Both the position numbers and the translations under genes were made by a program. 64,000 nucleotides of DNA, taken from assembly GCF_963583255.1 (NCBI RefSeq), contig NC_084814.1:23520315-23584314 (forward strand), given 5' to 3'. Shown here one piece after another: positions 58,561-64,000 of the stretch (the stretch's first letter is position 1; every line of letters begins with the position of its first letter). This stretch comes from Pyrus communis (Eukaryota > Streptophyta > Magnoliopsida > Rosales > Rosaceae). The notes below the pieces were generated by a model. The model saw nothing but the letters and a program-made list of their open reading frames with translations. It was not told where the DNA came from and made no database searches.

Positions 58561-58984
58561 GACAGTGTGCCATGGCATCACATGATATGAACAGTTCGTA
58601 TGCAGCTTAATCTAAGACTTTTAGCTGAATTCCAATTATCCAAGACGGACCCATCTCATCCAACGAAGTTTCCATGTCCTTGAATCGGCTGCCAACAACT
58701 CCGAGTGGGGACAGGGATAGCTCGTTTGATTAGCTGCAAAGCATCACAGAATTGATGTGCTTTTGCTTCCAGCTCCAGCTTCATCAATGGCGTCGTTGAT
58801 GGTAAATTTTCAATCTTTGAGCTTGATTTTGACAAGGGTTTGCCTTGTTATGATCAAATATTAGTTCTTCACATGCTGGTTGTCCTTGAAATCTGAACTC
58901 TCCAAGGAAAAGCTGCTTTTTTAGGTTTTGTTTGTGATAATTCTCAATAGGGTTGAATTTTGTCGGTGAAATGCCCTTCTTCTT

Positions 58985-59018
<34 letters not shown>

Positions 59019-59615
59019 TGTATCAGTGCCTCGATGTAATAGCTTGAATTTGAGATCTGAATTTGGTAATCGATTCCCTTCTCTTCACCTAATGCAACTT
59101 TCAAATGTTGGTGCGTTGCTTTTGCAGCAGTTAACAACAATTAATCCGAATAAAAGTTCATTTATGGCAATGCAACCATTGTCAAGCATATATTTACCAT
59201 CCACTAGTTTGAATTGGCTTTGGTAGTGTTCTGATTCACGAGTTAATGTATATACACAAGAAATTGGAACTACCAGTGAACTAACTGTCACTGGATCTTC
59301 CTCAGAACCCAAAATCTCTTTTTACGAGAAAACAGGAATGTATAAACTACCTTTACTTTCTCGTCCGAAAGATGATGCCTTTCTTTCTCTTTTGCAGTTT
59401 TCGATGATACTTTTTTGCTTACAATGATATTTTTCTATCAGAAGTTTTTGCTTCTGGGATTTTTAAGATATATAGCAGCGGAGAATCATGTATTTTAGGA
59501 ACATGTCAAGTGGTGGCATGACACAATCTCTGCTTCTCAAAGGTTTATCTTTCTCCTGTTGCAGTTAATTTAAATTGGCTGAGCTGGTGGCGAGACTGCT
59601 GTGACTGAATTTCCA
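58561..59615 (+). other. leader exon, intron and uORF of the heparanase-like gene
   Basis: A probable first leader exon ends ATGGCGTCGTTGATG|GTAAAT at 58801. It would be spliced to the acceptor TTGCAG at 59564. The joined leader then contains an upstream ORF (M-A-S-L-M-L-I-stop) starting at 58787. The intron contains a (TG)n microsatellite at about 58987-59015. Confidence 0.5.
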
Positions 59616-62159
59616 ATGGAATTCCGTCTCTCCTTCGTCCTCTTTCTGGTTTCTCTCCCTGCAATTTTAGCTCAAGATTTTGGGAAAACTAACAATGTTG
59701 AAAATGTTAAGGTTGTGGTTAACGGCATTTTAGCTGTTGCACGAGTTGACAATAACTTTATCTGTGCCACTATTGATTGGTGGAACCATGAAAAGTGTGA
59801 CTACGGCCAGTGTCCATGGGGAGATGCATCCGCATTAAATTTGGTAAACAGTCGGAGATACCTCTGTATGGTTTTTTTTTTCTATTTTCCCTGCATGTCA
59901 AATAGTAAGAAAGGCAGTTTGAAGTTAAACTAAAACTTAATGTTGTTTGCTTTTCTCCAGAACTTATCTCATCCTTTGCTAGCCAAGTCAATCCAAGGTT
60001 TGTCTGTTCGTGTTAATAAGTTCGCATCCTTGACAGAATACTAGTTTTTGAATTAGACTTTCACGTCAGTTAGAACAGATAGAGTCTTCTAGTTATATTT
60101 GTTAGAATAACATTTTGTTGAATTACTCTTCTATACTGGTGGTTTGATAGCTTTCAATCAGTTGAGAATCAGAATTGGAGGTTCCTTGGAAGACCAACTG
60201 TTGTACGATGTTGGAAATTTGAAATATCCTTGCCATCCTTTCAGAAAGATGAAAGGTGGCTTGTTCGGTTTTTCTAGAGGATGTTTAACCATGAGTAGAT
60301 GGGATGAGCTGAACCAATTTTTCAGCAAAACAAGGTAAGATTCAAGTTATCAACCTCCACCACAACCAGCCAAATATTTGAAGACAAGAAAAGCCGGGTC
60401 TTCTTCCGTGCTTACTTGTGGTCTTATCTGTGATTTTTATCTTGCCTTTTTAGGTCCATCGTCACATTTAGCTTGAATGCACTGTTGGGGAGGCACCACA
60501 AAGGCGGGGGAGTTTGGGTAGGAGACTGGGACTCTAGCAATGCTTATGATTTTATTAAGTACACCGTCTCAAAGAGATACCAGATAGATTCATGGGAATT
60601 TGGTATGAAACTATAGACAAATCTTGTTTTATTCCCCATCGTTCCGTGTTTTGCTTCACTTAAGCTTTTGTTTATTTTGCTGTAGGAAATGAGCTCAGTG
60701 GTAGTGGTGTTGAAGCTAGTGTTGGAGCTGGACAATACGGAAGAGATTTGATCAAGCTTAAACGCATCATCAACCATCTGTACAATGAGTCCGTTGCTAA
60801 ACCTGCACTTATGGCGCCTGGAGGATTCTTTGACCAATCGTGGTTTGCCAGGCTTCTTCAGGTTTCTGGTTCTGGCACAGTCGATATCATCTCTCAGCAT
60901 CTCTACAATTTGGGTGCAGGTAAATTAGCGTGTTAAACTTTTAATAAATGTGCAGTTTATAATTGTATAATATATGCTTAGACTGTATTTTGTTCTATTG
61001 TCAGGTGTTGATCCCATGTTGGTGAAAAAAATATTGGATCCCCATTACCTCGACCGTGCATATGGGTCATTCCATGATCTTGAACAAACTGTGAAAAAGA
61101 ACGGTCCTTGGGCTTCTATATGGGTTGGTGAATCTGGAGGGGCCTATAACAGCGGTGGTCGTAATGTGTCTGACACATATGTGAACAGCTTTTGGTAATA
61201 ATCTTGATTGCCACATTACTTGCAACATCGTGTCTTTGCCATTGCAAGCTTTTGATTGCAGAAAGGAGCTATTCGCCTTTGGTGACTGTAATTTTGTTTA
61301 ATCAACTAACCAGAATAAATATTACATATGAACTTTAGGTACTTGGATCAGCTCGGAATGTCTGCGAAGTACAATACCAGAGTATATTGCAGGCAGTCTC
61401 TAGTTGGCGGGAACTACGGTCTTCTCAACAGAACCTCATTTGTTCCTAACCCAGATTACTACAGGTAAAGCATAGGCGGGAGTATTGAAGAAGGATTTTC
61501 TTTTACTTGATACAATAGAGCCCTGAAGTTTGTTTTCTCTGATTTGTTTTCTGAATACTGAACAGTGCACTTCTATGGCATCGGCTTATGGGACGAGGAG
61601 TTCTTAGTGCCGACAACAATGGTTCAGCAGATTTACGCACTTATGCCCATTGTACAAGAGGAAGAGTAAGTCCTAGCAGCATTTCAACTTCTACATAATA
61701 CATAACAAGTGAATACATTGATCTTATTCTTAGTAGTTTATGATTATTTTCACGGTATTGTTGCAGGCGGGTATAACTCTGCTCCTTATCAATCTAAGCA
61801 ATGAGACTAATTTCATTGTTAATATTGAAAATGTTTTGGACACCGATTTGGGTGCTCAAGCAAGAAACGCTGGCAAAGAGAGTAATTTCAAGCGCGGCCT
61901 GAAGAGAACGGTGTCATGGGTTGGACGCAAAGCATTAGACGAAGCAATTTACAGAGAAGAATACCATTTGACACCGAAAGATGGGGACGTCAAAAGCAAA
62001 ACCATGGTTCACAACGGAGCTCCATTGGAGATTACCAAGGACGGAAACATCCCAGAATTGGAACCCTCTCGTGTTGACATGAAAGCTCCGTTAAGAATCT
62101 CCCCGTTGTCCATCAAGTTCGTGGTGTTACCTTTCTTTGATGCGCAAGCATGTCTATGA
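59616..62159 (+). CDS. heparanase-like protein (GH79 beta-glucuronidase, AtGUS1/GUS2 type)
   Basis: Secreted family-79 glycosidase of 546 residues, expected to release glucuronic acid from cell-wall arabinogalactan proteins. Nine exons: 59616-59843, 59961-59997, 60151-60334, 60454-60602, 60686-60919, 61005-61194, 61339-61464, 61566-61665, 61767-62159; all junctions in phase. Signal peptide MEFRLSFVLFLVSLPAILAQ. Landmarks: FICATIDWWNHEKCDYGQCPW, LRIRIGGSLEDQ, proton donor E202 in SWEFGNELSG, nucleophile E320 in WVGESGGAYNSGG, YLDQLGMSAKYNT, YSALLWHRLMG, and C-terminal beta-sandwich (AGITLLLINLSNE, EEYHLTP). Both catalytic glutamates and normal length, so probably active. From memory, closest to At5g61250 and At5g07830. 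Confidence 0.93.
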
Positions 62160-62675
62160 TTTTTGTGTACTCAACCAAACCATTACTTATATTTGGTTGT
62201 TAGGTAGCATACACCTAAAAATTGCAGGAATTTGGGGGCCAATGGAAATTGTAAATTTTGTGCAATAAAACAGGGGCGGTGTTATAGGCCCACCTATGTT
62301 TACCTTTCACGCACCTCCAGTCAATTTTTGTCATGTGATCATCTGCAATTCATTTGATCCGAATGGCGAAGATTGTGAGGAGTGAGCGGAAGGTAAAACC
62401 CGCCAAAGATTTCATATTCTCAGCACGTATTTCATGTGGAAGAATAAGGGAAATAAAGTCTCTGTAAAAAGTGATGTTTTGTATTCTTAATCTTGTATTC
62501 TTTCCTATTCAATTCGTGAGTTTCTAATAAGTTACTTGTGTTCATAATGTTCTGTTTTAATTATGTTTTATTATTGTTGCATCATTGGAATACTCTAATT
62601 CATGAGAAGTGGAATTCGAACCTAAGTGCAAAAGGCAGGTGAATTGTTGTACCGAATAACTCAGGATGATAGTCA
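62160..62675. other. 3' UTR and flank of the heparanase-like gene
   Basis: No other gene. AT-rich sequence with TTCATGTGGAAGAATAAGGG near 62430 and poly(A)-signal-like AATAAA at 62265 and 62451. Confidence 0.4.
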
Positions 62676-62922
62676 AAAGGTATTTTAGCTAAAATTGTGT
62701 GAGATTGGTGTAACTATTCACTTTGGCCATTAAGATTTTGAAAGTTGATAGAAGTGGGTCCACCGTTATTCATTTTGGTCCTTCAATTAATGGAGATTTT
62801 CACGGAATGACCAAAATGATTGACGGTTAACTAACTCAGTATCACTTCTATCAATTTTCAATCTCAAGGATCAAAGTGAAGAGTTATGTCAATCTTAGAA
62901 ATTATTTTAGCTAAAAGCTTAG
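62676..62922. mobile_element. MITE-like hairpin, ~80-bp arms
   Basis: AAGGTATTTTAGCTAAAATTG...TGGTGTAACTATTCACTTTGG...TTGATAGAAGTG is followed by its inverted copy, CACTTCTATCAATTTTCAA...CACTTTG-type...TTTTAGCTAAAA. Between them is a shorter inverted pair (TTCATTTTGGTCCTTC / GACCAAAATGA). No ORF. Confidence 0.7.
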
Positions 62923-62935
62923 TCTAAATTACTCA

Positions 62936-63157
62936 AATGAGGATCCTCTCCGAATCCTCTTTGTGAGGATCCAGGGGAACCTTTAATAGTGTCTGTTTGT
63001 CATAAATCGTACTGTCAGTTTTCATAAAGTATTATTTGTGTTTAATTTTAAATATAAAATTTAAAATGATTTCTGATAGCACGATATATGATGAATGGAT
63101 ATGATTAGAGAATTTCTAAGATTCTCACAAAGAAGATTCGAAAACGATCTCATTCAA
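62936..63157. mobile_element. MITE with GAGGATCCTCTCC terminal inverted repeats
   Basis: Left end AAATGAGGATCCTCTCCGAA...CTTTGTGAGGATCC; right end TTCTCACAAAGAAGATTCG...CGATCTCATT, an imperfect inverted copy. Flanks share CAAATTACT or TTACTCAAAT. AT-rich interior, no coding capacity. Confidence 0.65.
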
Positions 63158-63387
63158 ATTACTCTAAATCGAAATTACCATAAACGACCGAAAGGACAAG
63201 AAGTCCCTCTCCGAGCCGTCTCATCTCTCTTCAGCCTTTTGCGACGGCAAGACCCAGCCGGACGTAGCTAAAAGGCAAGCCGTCGTGTACAAGCTCTACC
63301 CCACAAAGATGACCAGCATCATGACCTCAAACTCAAAGCCACCAACTCGTGACACGTGTAAAGTTACATAAATTACTCACGAGAGAT

Positions 63388-63462
63388 TTTTTTAGTGTTA
63401 CCGGAACACGAGTAATATATAAAAACACGTGGTATATTACTCATGTTTCAGTCACAATAAAA
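63388..63462. repeat. short hairpin
   Basis: TTTTTTAGTGTTACCGGAACA...GAGTAATATA pairs with TATATTACTCATGTTTCAGTCACAATAAAA across a loop of about 11 bp. Confidence 0.55.
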
Positions 63463-63476
63463 ATTTCTCTTTATTC

Positions 63477-63643
63477 AGAATACCATTACAATAACATTTT
63501 ATTAATTCATAATCAGCTAGAAAACCGTTGTATCGATGTAAAATTAGCTTGGAATACTACTACAGTAACATCGTATTAATTCATAATTAGCTTAGAAATT
63601 TGTTGTATTGATGTCTAATTAGCTTGAAATACCGCTACAGCGA
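63477..63643. repeat. 74-bp tandem repeat, about 2.2 copies
   Basis: GAATACCATTACAATAACAT...TTAATTCATAATCAGCTAG... recurs from 63552 as GAATACTACTACAGTAACAT...TAATTCATAATTAGCTTAG, with a partial third unit GAAATACCGCTACAG near 63628. Confidence 0.65.
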
Positions 63644-64000
63644 GCCAGCAACGTCCCATTGCAAAGTGCTTCCATTCCATAAGAAACCTCTCATATTTGC
63701 TTGCTTGCTTGGTGTAGCCCCCAACTTCTGTTTGTTTTACTTTGCAAGGTCATTACTTTGTGTAGCTCTTGAATTATATGCAGAAAGCAAGATAAAGGCA
63801 TCTTAAAGGAAAATGTCTCGTTTTATCAATTAATCTTCCAACTCGCGTTCGACGAACAAAGTTTTATACAAAATCCAGATACTTGAAAGTGTGTACATCC
63901 AGATCAATGAATGGGGGGAGAAAAGAATTAGGGGTATGAGACGGAGCCGCAAATACAATCCGAAAGAATGAGGAGTACGGGGAGGGAGACGCAAATACAA
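63644..64000. other. window end, no recognised gene
   Basis: Non-coding as far as I can see. The phrase GACG(C/GA).CGCAAATACAA occurs twice (near 63943 and 63984), a small direct repeat cut by the window edge. It may be the 3' end of a neighbouring minus-strand gene. Confidence 0.3.

Noticed and set aside
58960..59226. ORF through the (TG)n tract
   Set aside because: Microsatellite-generated frame in the leader intron of the heparanase-like gene.
1..64000. CRISPR arrays, bacterial operons, rRNA or intact tRNA genes
   Set aside because: None seen. The tRNA-like boxes found are degenerate SINE parts without a cloverleaf.

Overview
This is a nuclear window of a dicot plant. Its genes have long spliced introns and AT-rich intergenic DNA full of small hairpin repeats. 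Gene content and repeat style look most like Rosaceae (apple/pear-type); that assignment rests on recognition, not on a search. I see no bacterial, organellar or CRISPR features.

Layout. 0.3-3.9 kb: an intact two-exon LRR receptor kinase, orthologous to Arabidopsis At1g74360 (NILR1). 4-7 kb: repeats. 7.3-8.8 kb: a DUF2828 gene broken by frameshifts exactly where its metal-binding (MIDAS-like) site should be. 11.2-13.15 kb, minus: an RH42/PRP5-type DEAD-box helicase pseudogene with its catalytic core deleted. 16.1-16.7 kb: an intact MazG-type dCTP pyrophosphatase. 17-22.7 kb: hairpin transposon remnants and a SINE. 24.0-27.5 kb: a DUF863 protein. 28.5-31.0 kb, minus: a seven-exon flavin monooxygenase of the FMO GS-OX-like 8/9 clade. 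34.3-38.7 kb: a 2.2-kb tandem duplication containing LINE RNase H remnants, ending at the presumed promoter of the next gene. 40.6-43.9 kb: a calmodulin-binding protein with a long R-R-x-S repeat array. 44.7-47.1 kb, minus: a six-exon PIF7-type bHLH factor. 49.7-51 kb, minus: a remorin. 52.1 kb: a carboxylesterase pseudogene. 53.7-57.0 kb, minus: a second DUF2828 pseudogene split by a Copia retrotransposon with a clean 5-bp target-site duplication. 59.6-62.2 kb: a nine-exon heparanase-like GH79 glucuronidase. 62.6-64 kb: more hairpin repeats.

FMO, calmodulin-binding protein, PIF7, remorin and heparanase-like genes sit close together here. From memory, the same families are neighbours in Arabidopsis at At5g61250-At5g61290, with a partial duplicate at At5g07800-At5g07830. 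This block is therefore probably ancestral, and the DUF2828, helicase and carboxylesterase fragments are later insertions or decayed copies. The genes are not an operon and do not form one pathway, but PIF7 (shade/phytochrome), the calmodulin-binding protein (Ca2+ signalling), remorin (plasma-membrane nanodomains) and the heparanase-like enzyme (cell-wall proteoglycans) are all signalling or cell-surface functions.

The observations I rate most worth checking are: a PIF7 phytochrome-binding motif with a Gly-to-Ser change; a five-codon upstream ORF whose stop overlaps the calmodulin-binding protein start (UAAUG); the R-R-x-S array in that protein; its duplicated upstream region; and the two differently broken DUF2828 copies. 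No convincing wholly new system was found.
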